Shown one piece after another: positions 11,488 to 22,131 of a stretch of DNA of 64,000 nt; position 1 is the first letter of the stretch; each line of letters begins with the position of its first letter. The position numbers and the translations under genes were made by a program. Source of the DNA: Phlyctochytrium arcticum. Its lineage: Eukaryota > Chytridiomycota > Chytridiomycetes > Chytridiales > Chytridiaceae. Below the pieces are notes generated by a model. It did no database searches and was not told the DNA's origin. It worked only from the letters and a program-made list of their open reading frames with translations. Location of the stretch: assembly GCA_025602905.1 (NCBI GenBank), contig JAHLKI010000001.1:2480001-2544000 (forward strand). The letters run 5' to 3'.

Positions 11488-13547
11488 TGACTATGCCCTG
11501 CTCCTAGGCACCGGACCAACGCCCCTGATACTCTGCCTTTATCGCAGTGGTGCAGTCCTGTCTCTCTTCTTTGGCTCTTCCACAGCATCCCTCATTGTTT
11601 TGGCGGCCGCAAGGTCATGACATTTCCGACCAGGACGCGCTTGTGGCGCAGGTCCAGCGGACTTTATCAAATTTCTTGTATCCCGATATAGGCAAATTGC
11701 CTGGATTGTCCCACGCTGTCCCACCTCTTGACACTCCGGCATCCTCTTGCATCGACGGAATGAAGTGGAAGGCATTCAGACAACTTTAGGTAAGGGATGT
11801 GCACCTTTTCACTGGGCTAAACACTGAACATGCTTGCCATAGATCATCGGAAGGTCGTCTTCAAAATGTGTGGGAGGAGGAGGATCTTGATATGTTTCAC
11901 TTTTGGAGCCCCTTGTTCGAGGCCCCCTTCCCTACCAAGTCTACTGTCAACAGATTTGTCCAAAAAGACAGTCTATGCTATGGCTATATATCCCCGCGGA
12001 TCCCGGCAACGTGTTTCGCATCTACTCGCGGTCCGTCAGTGGGAATCACCAGTAAGGATTTGGAAAGGGTTCATATGAACAAGCGAGCATCTCATCATCC
12101 TCTTCTACCTCCCCACCTCACACGTCCCAATTTCTTCAACCTTTTAACGTGGTTGTGTTTCAACCATACTCGTACAAGCACTATCATGGCGAGATATGAG
12201 CGAGCTCGACGCCCCATGCTACATCTTAGGACGGCGGATTGGGAAAAACAGAGATTGGAAGATCTCATGGCATGTGAAACCGAAGATGACGACGTCCGTC
12301 ATGAATTACCATCATTACGAGAGTCGCTGCAAACTCCAACGAGTTCCCCATCTCGGATTTTGTTGCACACCCGGAATGAGCACTCACACCGGCGCGCATC
12401 TCCCTTTTCCTCTTCCTCACCGGCGACAAACCACCTCGATAGCACTCTCAACAAAGGCTCACTTCATTCACCTTCACCTCCGGGTGGACAGGTGTATTTC
12501 TGACACCACCACCTAATGGTGAGGCCCCTTTTTCCCGAGATGAGTCGCCATCTGGGGAAAGGGCATGCAGCAAAATATATGGGTATGGCCACTCTCTCTT
12601 GTCATTTTGGACCTTCAAGCACCATCAAGCAGGGCCCAGGTTCGGCAAAGCCACGCACGGGAGCGCCCGCGCCACGACAAAAAAAAGTCCGATGGTATAT
12701 AAGCAGGCGCTGGGAGCATCCCCGCTTGTTCTTCAGGAAGTTATTCGGATTCATTGAATTGAGTACGCGTAACCCACTAAAACTATTAATCAATTTCAGG
12801 GTGTCATTATACGTCTGCGATTTACCAAATGTTGCGGGCGTTTCCATGCCACTCGAGAGCACCGGGCTTTTTCTGAAGGAGGCGAAAATGGCCGAAAGGT
12901 CAGCTTGGCCGTCTTCCTATTAAAGGGGCCCCACATTCTATTCTGCTACCGTCTTTATTATCAAAAGGAAGAAACTCTCATGGCACTATTGTGCATGTAT
13001 CCACTATTCAGATTCTGATTCCAGAAGTGTTTCCTGAATGCACCGGACCAGCGGGATGTATCGTCTATGCCCATGCAGACAGACTTTGCAATGATTGCAT
13101 TGAAGCGTTTGAAGCGGACTTGTGAGGAACTGAACCAGTTGTGGGTGTTTTTTGGGTTTTTTTATTTTTTAAAGAATCGCGACGACATCAAACAATCTAT
13201 AACCACCTCTCAATCAAAAAAAACCTAATCTACTGGTTGAATGTATCGAAAGGTGTGGTGAGCGTTGATTGTTTTGCCTCCAGGGCCCATGTGCGAATGG
13301 AACTCTTGTCGCTTGAACCATGTCTACTTTTTGGTGTTTTGAGTGAAATTTGTCGACGCCTTTTTTTGTGTTTTTTTTTTGGGAGGGGAATGGATGATGG
13401 GGATGGGGAAGTTGCGAGAAGAAGAGAATGATATCAAGGGAAGGGGGAAGGGGAGGGAATATATCAGAAGGGCATGTGAGGGGGGGAAGAAGGACAGATA
13501 AAGCAAGAGCGTCAAAGACAGACGCTTAGCGAGCGGTCGCATAATTT
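11488..13547 (+). other. Unresolved locus with probable multi-exon plus-strand gene
   Basis: Several coding-like pieces lie on the plus strand but do not assemble into one model. A frame ending ...SPLVLQE (to about 12740) joins in frame across a 60-nt intron (GTTATT...TTTCAG) to GVIIRLRFTKCCGRFHATRE, ending in GGENGRK before a possible donor at about 12900. A candidate terminal exon, 12968-13125, has 52 codons ending TGA and looks coding (TIVHVSTIQILIPEVFPEC, then two Cys pairs), but its phase does not match that donor. Earlier frames at 11547-11789 and 12185-12503 are also plausible. After 13140 the sequence is poly-T and G-rich with nothing recognisable. The family is unknown, and a broken or mis-modelled gene is possible. 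Confidence 0.35.
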
Positions 13548-16020
13548 TCAATGAATCTTGAGCATTTGTTTCAGATCATTCCCAATCTGAGTCAACATGC
13601 CTGTGCTTCCGCTTGCTGTGGATGACGAAGGGGTTCGGGAGGAGGATGCCGTGCCGTCCTCTCCGGTCGAGGGTTGGCGTTTCTGGTCCCGCGACTGTTG
13701 TGGCTGCTGTTGTTGCTGGGGTACAACGGCTTGGGACCGGTTGGCTGTTTGGGGTTGTTGACTTTGATTAAAGTCGTCCATATACGGTAGCGGAGGAGGT
13801 TGATGATGACCGCCTGGGCCATTGCGCAGCGGATGTCCCATCGGAGTCTGCGGTTTGTTCTGCTGGGCATGGGCCGTCAAGTCCATACCCATGGAGGTGG
13901 GCGCCGAATGCGGCGGGAACGGATGATGAGGAATAGGGTGCCCGTGTCCGCCCAAGTGCTGCTGATGAGGATGGAAGGGAGGCGGCACGTGCGATAGGTG
14001 GTGGGAATGGTGTGGGGGAATGTGTAGAGGATTATTCCCAGGGTGGGGAGCAAAATTCGGGTTATGGGTCGGGTGGCCGCTAGTGCTAGTGTTGTTAAAC
14101 ATGTAAAGATGACCGTTGCCCATTCCAGGGAAACCACCACCATGGTTTTCAGTCATGAACTGATGCTGCATTACTCCGTGCGGCTGATGAAGGTGGTGGG
14201 GGTATTGATGATGCTGCTGTTGCTGCTGCTGCTGATTTTGCTCTTGCTGTTCGCTTCTTGCGCCCTTTAGTAGAGAGAATAAAGCTTGGCTTTTTTGCCT
14301 CAGATCCTCGTCTGATCCCTTTCGGCTATTTTCATTTGCATACGGATCATCGTCCATAGCAAACATCTCATTGTCTGTAACATGGCGTCGTGGAGAAGGA
14401 GTGTTGATCATACCGCCGTGACCCGCATGGCCTGCCGACGACCGCGAAGCAGGTGTTGCCAAAGTTTCATGGGAAAATGTCCGAGCCGGCGGGCGGTGAG
14501 ATTGGTGCAGAGGAAGCACGGACGGGTAGTGAAATCCAGGATCCGGCAAAGATGATGATTCAGCAAACCGCGACGTACTGGTATGTTCCGTTTGTCGTTG
14601 CGAAGCTGGTCCGGCTCCATGACCGCCGCCTCCGCTCATGAGAAGATCGTTAAGCGGAACAGACTTTCGAGTAGCAAATACAGGTACTGGGAGAGTGTTT
14701 GCTGCCGGTGAGTTCTGAAACGTCGCACCGGCGTAAAGCCCGTCGTTACAAGTTACGACACCTTCCCCATTAACCATACCGTCGGGCTGTAGGCGGAGGT
14801 CAGGAGCACTTAAACGGCGCTGACGCCCTGTAGCAGAAGAGTTGGCACTGCGTGGTTTCCCATCAAGTGGCTGCTGATGTGTATAATCGGTAAAGTCTGG
14901 AGATACTGCAAATGGGTTATCGCCTACTTCACTCTTGCCACTCGTGGAAGGTTTGTTTCGGAGACCGGGGCGATGCTGCGGTTTAGGCCCAGAACTATTC
15001 GCAACACTATTGCTATTGCTGTTGCTTCGGCGTTTCTTTCCGTGGGAATCGGGCTGTTGCTGGCCGCCTTTATTCCCATTGTTTGATGCAGACTGGTTTG
15101 AACTGTAATTTGAATACTCATTGGGGGACGTGGAGACGCGTGTAGTCGCAGCACCTGCAGCAGCAGCAAACGCAGCGGCGGCAGCGGCTGCGGCTGCAGA
15201 TTTCACAGGGGCAGACGTTGCAGAGGTGCGTTCACCGCCGGTCCGGGCAGAATTTGGTCGAGTGTTGCCATTGCTGTTGGCTTTGTCATTGTTCTGCTGA
15301 GACTTGCGTGAAGCATTACCGTCTCCTTTCTCGGGACGGCTATAGAGTTGTAGCTGCTGCTGATCAGACGAGACTTGCAGAGATTGATTTTGCTTTTCCT
15401 TGCGTGGTACACTGGGACTGCCTTTCTCGCGAGATTGTTGCTGTCGCTTGTTCGGGGGTTGTAGAATCTGCTTATCTTGGGGATTCGGGGTGTTGTTGCT
15501 AAGAGACATGTGAGGTTGACTCTGACTCTTCCTTGGAGTAGAGACCGCGGACTTTTCCGTCGTGTCATTGATCGAGATAGACTCTTGCAGCTCAAGCTGG
15601 CCATTGCCGGTTTTCTCCTTGCGTCGAACATTTGGACTTCCTGGGCCTTTTTCGCGCGGTTGTTGCTGGCGTTTTGAGGGAGGTTGTAGTATTTGCTTTG
15701 GCTGAGAAGAGTTTGTGTCGGCCATTTTGCTACTGGAACTTCGCGGGCGTTGCGGTTTCTTGGCTACGGCTGCCACAATTTGAACGTTAGGATGACTTTC
15801 GTGAACAACATAGAGTGCTCAGGATAGCATCCATATAATACTTACATGTTGGGGATTGTGGTTGTTTCTCATTGCGTGGCTGGCGAGGAGACCCGCTGCT
15901 TTTACGGGTGGGAACTTGGCCACTACTGGCAGATCGGACAACGGGGCCAGCCATTGTTGATGCACTGGCAGGTCGACTAGATTGAAGAGGTGTCGAAGGG
16001 ATGGTAGCAGCAAGCGACAT
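13548..16020 (-). CDS. PNRC/EDC1-like mRNA decapping cofactor
   Basis: Two exons, 16020-15846 and 15769-13548, around a 76-nt intron (GTAAGT...GGCAG), phase 1, giving 798 residues. It is almost entirely disordered, with Gln, Ser, His and Pro runs and an alanine tract. Near residues 404-421 it carries the motif YAGATFxxSPxxxxLPVPxF. This is the bipartite sequence of PNRC/EDC1/EDC2 proteins: the YAG part activates Dcp2 and the LPxP part binds the Dcp1 EVH1 domain. Two N-terminal copies of a KQILQPPxKRQQQ element are present, and the C-terminus ends in a short helix (LKQMLKIH). By family it should promote 5' decapping in the cytoplasm. It is far longer than yeast EDC1 (about 175 residues). The motif is read directly; the role is inferred from it. 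Confidence 0.75.
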
Positions 16021-17061
16021 GAAATGTGGAACGGGTGTGAAGGGAGTTGGTTGTGAAGGGGTTTAAAGCTGATTAAGGGTAAAAGGTATCAACGTTTGCG
16101 AATGAAACAAATAGGCGTCAAAAGTTAAGCCGGAAAGGTGATGGCGGCAATGATGATGGTGGGATTTCAGCTGTTGGTAAATTGTAATTTGATTTCCGAG
16201 CAGAGCGGTAACAACAATGTTGCTGGGCGGATCCGCGTATTCGTCGCTGCCCTGATACCCGTGTGCGAACCTGCGCTAATATGACGATCGGGTCTATTAT
16301 CGGCTGCTTTCCCCGTGCAAAAATGTGAGCGGCTAGAGCTTGTGTATGTGGGTGAGATGAGGGTATGCTTTTACGTTGGGACGTCTCAACCACTCTAATC
16401 ATTCCTTTGCACTGGTGGCAATTCTAGAGCAATAGCTGATGACTCTCAATGGTGTTTGTGGCAACAAAAGTAACTTGATCAAAAAAGGTCAGCTGGGGAA
16501 CTGAGGACAATAGTAGGTAACTCCAAACAGGTGAGCGCTTACTCCTGCCAGTGTGGGTAAAGAATGTTCAAAGAATCAATCAGAACAGCAACACCCAAAG
16601 GATGTTGACAAGGTAAGATGCTTATAACGGCTCCTGCAAGTATCCCAGGCGGAATAAAAGGTTTGTCGCAGTCCGCGCTCGGGAGAACAATTGATGGGGT
16701 ACGTCACGCCGCTGTTCAAGACCACACGGCCGTAGGCAGAGAAGGAAACAAGGCGAGCTCTGCAGTGCTGGCGGCGAAAGAGAAGAATGCGGGAGGCGAA
16801 AGGATCAGGAAAGAAGGAAGCGAAAGGCTGCCGGGAGGAAAAGTCTATGGCAAATTGGGAGAGGAGAAAGACTGGAAAGTAGTGACATTTTGACGGCTTT
16901 TTCCCCCCGGGGGTCCTCATCACGTGAAGTTAGGGCTCGGGCGGCTGCGCAGCGATTGGTCATGTAAATTGTAAGTGTTTTCCCCAGACATTTTTTCGGC
17001 AGCAAGATCAAAAACTCTCGAGAGTTTTTGTTGTTGCTTCAGTGCTTTCATTGAGGGCAAG
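16021..17061. promoter_or_regulatory. Shared upstream region of the decapping cofactor and sirtuin genes
   Basis: A gap of 1041 nt between divergent genes. It contains a perfect 22-bp palindrome at 17009-17030 (left arm CAAAAACTCTC, followed directly by its complement), 31 nt before the sirtuin ATG, and a CACGTG-type E-box at 16921-16926. No coding frame here looks real. Confidence 0.5.
17009..17030. repeat. Perfect 22-bp palindrome upstream of sirtuin ATG
   Basis: Left arm CAAAAACTCTC is followed without a spacer by its exact reverse complement, centred on the XhoI-like core CTCGAG. It could form a hairpin in the 5' UTR or serve as a dimeric factor site. Confidence 0.9.
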
Positions 17062-18454
17062 ATGTCCTCTTCACCGCCAGGTCCCCGTCGCTCGCCCCGT
17101 AAACCGCTCGGCAAACCAAACACTCCCAGCAATCTCACTCCGCTGCAACAGAAAGAGCAGGATCCGTCTCTCAACATTATACCAGAACCCTCCCTTCATG
17201 CTATTGCCCAGTACATCAAGGAAAATAAAGTCAAGCAGATACTTGTATTGACCGGCGCGGGGATATCCACCAGCGCCGGGATTCCAGACTTTCGATCACC
17301 GGGAACAGGCCTGTTTGTATTCCATCAGATGGGACCGTTTGATCTATCGGAACTAACGTACGAATTGATGCAGATACGATAATCTCAAAAAGTATAACCT
17401 GCCGTACCCAGAAGCCATCTTTGACATTTCCTATTTTCGGCGTAACCCCCAACCCTTCTTCACGCTTGCCCGCGAACTATACCCAGGAACCTTCCGGTCA
17501 ACACCATGTCATTATTTCATCCGACTTTTGCAGGACAAAGGTATTCTACTACGAAACTTTACCCAAAACATTGACACGTTGGAGAGAATTGCCGGTGTTC
17601 GGGAAGAAGTCTTGGTTGAGGCACATGGTTCATTTGCGGGTGCAGCGTGCGCTGGAAAGACTACTGTGACATCGCTACCAAAACTAGCATCGTCTTTGGC
17701 ATCCGCAAGTGGAAATGACTCCTTAGCATCTCCACCTCTCCTTATCGAGTCGGACCAGGACTCATCCGACGATGATGACACATACAAGGTCGTTCATCCC
17801 GGATGCGGTAAAGTCTTCTCCACAGACTCTATCCGGGAGAGGATTTTCAAAGGCGAAATACCCATTTGCGACTCATGTCAAGGCTACATCAAGCCCGACA
17901 TTGTTTTTTTTGGTGAACAACTGCCGCCCAAATTTCATGAGGCCGTTGCAACCGATTTTTTCAAGACAGACTTGGTCATCATTATTGGGACTAGTCTGCA
18001 AGTCGCCCCCTTCTCGCAACTCATCAATCTCGTCCCCGCCACTGTGCCCCGCTTACTGATAAATCGGGAAATAGTAGGGATCGAGCCAGTGTCTCAAACA
18101 CGAGGTTTCGATTTTACGGGTGATCGACATAAATATCGTCGAGATGCCGTCTTTTTGGGTGGTTGTGATGACGGATGCTGGGCTTTGGCGGAGTTGCTGG
18201 GATGGAAAGAGGAACTGCAAAGTTTGATGGACAAAGAACTCAAGAAACTAAAGCCGGAGCAATCTTTAGTTTCGGATGAGAAGGCTGAGACGAAATCCGA
18301 CAAGCTTGCACAGGCAATTGCTGAGACTGCAGTTGAAAGTTCACATGGAGATTCGAAACTCGACGCAACATCGCCTACCACCGAAAAAGAACTCGATAAG
18401 GACGAAGCGGAACTCATTGCCGGGATGGAAAAGCTCATGTCTGATGTCAAATAA
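17062..18454 (+). CDS. HST2: SIRT2/Hst2-type NAD-dependent protein deacetylase
   Basis: Two exons, 17062-17312 and 17374-18454, around a 61-nt intron (GTTTGT...ATGCAG with ACTAACG branch site), phase 2, giving 443 residues. The splice restores the family sequence [23 protein letters not shown]. Visible motifs: GAGISTSAGIPDFRSP (NAD binding), TQNIDTLE, catalytic His at about residue 168 in EAHGSF, KPDIVFFGE and GTSLQVAPF. Zinc ligands are Cys 176, 228, 249 and 252. The first Cys pair, normally separated by four residues, is split by about 47 extra residues rich in Ser and Asp. The C-terminal tail is acidic and Lys-rich. Family members remove acetyl groups from tubulin or histone H4 K16, in the cytoplasm and, in mitosis, the nucleus. 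The assignment is firm. Confidence 0.95.
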
Positions 18455-18950
18455 CGACCTCACATATTGCACTGCCTCGAATGCATGAACGATGTTGGGG
18501 GCGGTTCACAACCGCTACAATTCAACCCACTGTAAGTTTCAAACAAGCCTACGTTACCGTTTCTACTCCGGTCAATTGCTGGTTGAACATCTTCTTCGCT
18601 GAAGAGCGCACCCAACGGAAACATTGGCATCGCACGGAATCGTAAAATCTAATATTGATCCTGCAGTTTGAAAAACAATAGTCGGACAAGCGATGACTGT
18701 CCGGAGGCTTTTGATCAACTTCAAAAAATCTTGTTAAAAAACACGAGACAGCGAAAAGGCTGTTAGCTATCACTACGCATTGCTAAATATCAAAATCTAG
18801 TAGGGTAAATAGATACAGCGAGCGCAAAACATGTACATAATGTTTCAAGTGGCTAGTGAAGGGAACTACAAACAGGAAATGATGATAAACTACTACGCGA
18901 AGATGGTTTTGTGTATGTAGTTGAGATGAAGGATATGGGGAATGCAATGT
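18455..18950. other. Convergent 3' flanks
   Basis: A 496-nt AT-rich gap between the sirtuin and ceramidase stops. No coding or repeat signal was seen. Confidence 0.5.
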
Positions 18951-19877
18951 TTACTGCAGTTTCTTGGCACGAAAGTCGGAGACGACTTTGGATGATTTGG
19001 GTGACTTGATGGCACACACGGGCAAGATCCCTCCAAGAAATTTCAGCTGAATGTCAGTGCGGCCGAGCACCAGGAGGCGGCAGTACTGAGCGGCTACGAC
19101 TCCCAAATAGCCTGAGTACCCTGAGAGCAAGTGCCACCACGCGTGAAGTTCCAGGCCAATACGGAATGGGTAGCCAATTTCGTTGCGGTGGTGCTGAATG
19201 GCTCCGCAGTGCAACTGGTCAGTGTTCCAGAGCGCGAAAGCAGTGAGAATGATGGCAACACAGGCAGCCGTCAACAGCCCCAGTGTAACAGCCTCTTTTG
19301 GGTGGGTCTTGCGAAGCTTTCGTAGGTTGATGAGGCCTGTAACAAGTTGCACCAGCGTCAGGACAATGAACATGGCCTGAAAGATGATGGGAGTCTTGAG
19401 AACGGCATACGAGGTAACGGTCGCAACGAAGGTGGCCAAGAGGGCTAATGGTATAACAATGGAGCGCTTCTTGTTGAACATCTCAAGGTGGCAGTAAATA
19501 AAGGAGCAGGTGGCCATGGCCATAGGGAGCTCATCCAGGAGTTGCATGGTGTAGAGTAATGTGCCGTGGAACAAAAAGCTGCCCATACCGACAATCATCA
19601 ACGTGGCAAAACTGAACATGAAGCGCTTTTCGGAACCCGTCTTGAAGCATGATGCAATACCGCAGATAGGCCACAGGAAGAAGACAAGGTTGGTGACAGC
19701 GTTCCAGTACTCGGCGAGGTAAGGTGTTACAATGTAGTTCTCCTCGCACCAGTCGAGGGTCGCAGAGGGTGGTCCCCAGTAGCCATTTTTTCCCAAGAGA
19801 ACAGAATATTGTGAATTGATGTTGAGGAGCGACGTTAGGTTAAAGCCATTCGTGGCCGACGCGTGAGAAGACGGCAT
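18951..19877 (-). CDS. Alkaline ceramidase (ACER/YPC1/YDC1 family)
   Basis: Intronless, 308 residues from ATG 19877; the open frame continues upstream but without an ATG. Family signature near the N-terminus: GYWGPPSATLDWCEENY, where the Glu and Asn belong to the conserved active-site region. Then follow FHGTLLYTMQLLDELPM and HAWWHLLSGYSGYLG, which supply the His and Asp/Ser metal and catalytic residues of the ACER fold. About seven hydrophobic segments alternate with short loops, as in the seven-helix ER or Golgi enzymes. The reaction is hydrolysis of phytoceramide or dihydroceramide to free base and fatty acid. The C-terminus is basic (KSPKSSK...RAKK), consistent with a cytosolic ER-retention tail. 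Strong assignment; substrate preference cannot be read from the sequence. Confidence 0.93.
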   Translation of the reverse strand: MPSSHASATNGFNLTSLLNINSQYSVLLGKNGYWGPPSATLDWCEENYIVTPYLAEYWNAVTNLVFFLWPICGIASCFKTGSEKRFMFSFATLMIVGMGSFLFHGTLLYTMQLLDELPMAMATCSFIYCHLEMFNKKRSIVIPLALLATFVATVTSYAVLKTPIIFQAMFIVLTLVQLVTGLINLRKLRKTHPKEAVTLGLLTAACVAIILTAFALWNTDQLHCGAIQHHRNEIGYPFRIGLELHAWWHLLSGYSGYLGVVAAQYCRLLVLGRTDIQLKFLGGILPVCAIKSPKSSKVVSDFRAKKLQ

Positions 19878-20524
19878 GCTGGCAAATGTAGCTAGCTCTA
19901 TATGAGGTGCCCGAGATGAGGTTCTGATAAAGCGCAAGGGCAAGACAAAGATGTAGAAGCAAGAGTGGAGGTTGAAGTTGTCCAAGCTGCTGTGGGGGAG
20001 GTTGAGGCGGGTCCAAGTTATGGGATATGTACAACAGGGGAGGGAATGGCGGACTCTCGTTGATTAAATACGTTTGTTCGTCCTCAGAATGTTTTCGTCG
20101 TAAGATTTGTGTCTAGGACGTCTTCAAGGCTCGTGAGTTGTCAACAAGTTATATTTAGACGAGGATGTTGCGGAGGAGTGCTGCAAATAGCAATGTCAGT
20201 CTGACTGTGGGGGGGAGAATCCGCAGGTTGCCGGCGGTAAGGACCCTTGTTCCGAATCTATTCCTGGCAGTTGTGGTAACGTGCAAAAACAAAGGCAATC
20301 CTTTTGAAGTCGCCTGATATTGTTTACTGGCTCTCGTGAGGTTATCCTGAGGTAAAAATAAAATAACATGCACCAGTAGGTAAGGTTGTGCTTAACGGGC
20401 ATAACAGCGAGACATGCTTGATTTAAAGACAATGCCATGGGATAGAAACAAGGGTCTGGTGACCTCTATTTCATTTAATGCTTCAATGCCACTTCATTCT
20501 TGGGTTCATCAGTCGGTCCCCCAG

Positions 20525-20778
20525 ACGCGTTGTTTCGGATGTGGATAACGTTTAGAGCATTGAAATAGTTGGCACTTTTTTTGCTCGTATTACTCGTACG
20601 AATACGAGTACTCGAGTAACATTAGATGGCCACACCTTTTCATAAGAATACATCAGGGCTTCCCCTTATTCCCTTTAATGTACGCATAAAGAAACACCAA
20701 CTTTTGTTGACAAGCCCATTTGTGCAAAGACCTCCGGGACCGACATCGACTGGCGCGCCAGACGCGTTTTTGACGCGT
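20525..20778. promoter_or_regulatory. Cluster of three MCB-type ACGCGT elements
   Basis: ACGCGT at 20525, 20762 and 20773. In fungi this hexamer is the MBF (Mbp1/Swi6-type) cell-cycle box. The last two sit 11 nt apart, about 265 nt before the RWDD1 ATG. Function here is inferred from the motif only. Confidence 0.45.
20584..20618. repeat. Nested inverted repeats
   Basis: CTCGTATT (20584-20591) pairs with AATACGAG (20601-20608). TACTCGTA (20591-20598) pairs with TACGAGTA (20603-20610). TACTCGAGTA (20609-20618) is itself a palindrome. Alternative hairpins or overlapping dimeric factor sites are possible. Confidence 0.8.
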
Positions 20779-21037
20779 ATATACGCGCACGTGTCGGCTT
20801 ACGCTAGGAAGTCATTTGTCCCCACAGAGCTAAATCAACTCAAGGCAGTGTTTCTTGGGAGGAGCTTGGAGCTGAGCTTGGAGAACCGAATTGACAATTC
20901 TGAGATTGTAAAAGCAGACAGAAAAGCGAGAGATCGACCTTTAACCGCTGTAGCGAATCAAAACTTGGTCTATCCATTGTGAGCTTCTCGTCAACGCTTT
21001 CTAGTGGCCTACATATCCACAGATTTTACTTGGCAAC

Positions 21038-21823
21038 ATGACGGACTATGGGGAAGAACAAGCAAGCGAGCTCGAAGTGTTAACATCAATCTTTCCCGAC
21101 GAGTTTGAACTTCTTGCTCCTGGTCCACCTGCCCACTTCCAGATCCATGTTATTCCCGAGTCTGTTCCTACCGCCGATATCCCTTCCGACCCCCAATGTC
21201 ACCTCGAAGTCACCTACACAGAAACATACCCAGACACCATCCCAGAATTGGCGGTTGTAAATGCTCAAGGGTTGGACGAGAGTGAAGTCGAGCAGCTGGA
21301 AGAAGAGCTCCGAAGTGTGGGGGAGGAGAGCTTAGGAATGGCCATGATATTTACACTGGCTTCAGAGTGTAAAGACCGGTTTGAACGGATATTGGAAGAG
21401 AGAGCGGACCGATTCGAGAAGGCCGAGGAGGAGCGGATAGCGCGGGAAGACGAAGCTGAGCGTATACGGCATCAGGGAACACGAGTCACGGCCGAGTCAT
21501 TTGAGCAATGGAGGGCCTCGTTTATGGCTGAAATTGTTGGTATATTGAAGCAGCCGAAAGGAGAAGATCTCTTGACCCCAGCTCAACGTGCGGCAGCATC
21601 CGTGGGCGGCCTCCTTGATCTCAAATCAGGCAAATCAACCAGATTAAATGGACGACAGTTGTTTGAGAAGGACAAGTCATTGGCCAAATCCGACATGGCT
21701 TACATGGAGGAAGGGGATGTGGATGTGGATGTCGCTCTATTCGAAGGCATGGAAGACCTGGATCTGGAAGATGAGGATGAAGAGGATACAGTGGCATCGC
21801 GCTTCAGGGAACAGGATGATTAG
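21038..21823 (+). CDS. RWD-domain protein of the RWDD1/GIR2 (DFRP2) family
   Basis: Intronless, 261 residues. It opens with MTDYGEEQASELEVLTSIFPDEF, the typical start of an RWD domain, which extends to about residue 115 and includes the YTETYPDTIPEL turn. A long charged helix follows (ERILEERADRFEKAEEERIARED), then the conserved GTRVTAESFEQWRASF block of RWDD1 proteins and a very acidic C-terminus. Yeast GIR2 and human RWDD1/DFRP2 bind and stabilise the DRG2/Rbg2 GTPase and contact GCN1 on ribosomes, damping GCN2 activation. This gene should act there, in the cytoplasm. Length matches the family (243-265 residues). Confidence 0.92.
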   Translation: MTDYGEEQASELEVLTSIFPDEFELLAPGPPAHFQIHVIPESVPTADIPSDPQCHLEVTYTETYPDTIPELAVVNAQGLDESEVEQLEEELRSVGEESLGMAMIFTLASECKDRFERILEERADRFEKAEEERIAREDEAERIRHQGTRVTAESFEQWRASFMAEIVGILKQPKGEDLLTPAQRAAASVGGLLDLKSGKSTRLNGRQLFEKDKSLAKSDMAYMEEGDVDVDVALFEGMEDLDLEDEDEEDTVASRFREQDD

Positions 21824-22131
21824 ATAAAACATCTCTCGGATGCCAAGTCTTGTTGCTATAGATCCGTGTGTATTTTAGGTGACGATCATAATGTAGCCCA
21901 GTACCATCTCTCTTGTACAAACCAATCCATTCTCATTGCCTTATGTATTTAAAGCAGTTTTTCAAATCATATTAAGTGTAGACGGACCGGGTTATATCAA
22001 GTACATACACAAAAAATACACAAATCATTGTTCTATCAAAGTGGGGGGGCACCGCCGCGCCGGTATCAACAAATAATGTATGCAAACTAGGATTGAGAAA
22101 CCCTGCATACATCCGTGCGCACTCAAACCAT

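Larger units (their letters stand above)
19878..21037. promoter_or_regulatory. Divergent promoter region, ceramidase and RWDD1
   Basis: A 1160-nt gap. It contains three ACGCGT (MCB-type) hexamers at 20525-20530, 20762-20767 and 20773-20778, a palindrome TGGCGCGCCA at 20751-20760, and a dense inverted-repeat cluster at 20584-20618. Short open frames inside look spurious. Confidence 0.5.

Noticed and set aside
20626..20982. A 118-codon frame upstream of RWDD1
   Set aside because: No family resemblance, odd composition, and it overlaps the promoter elements.
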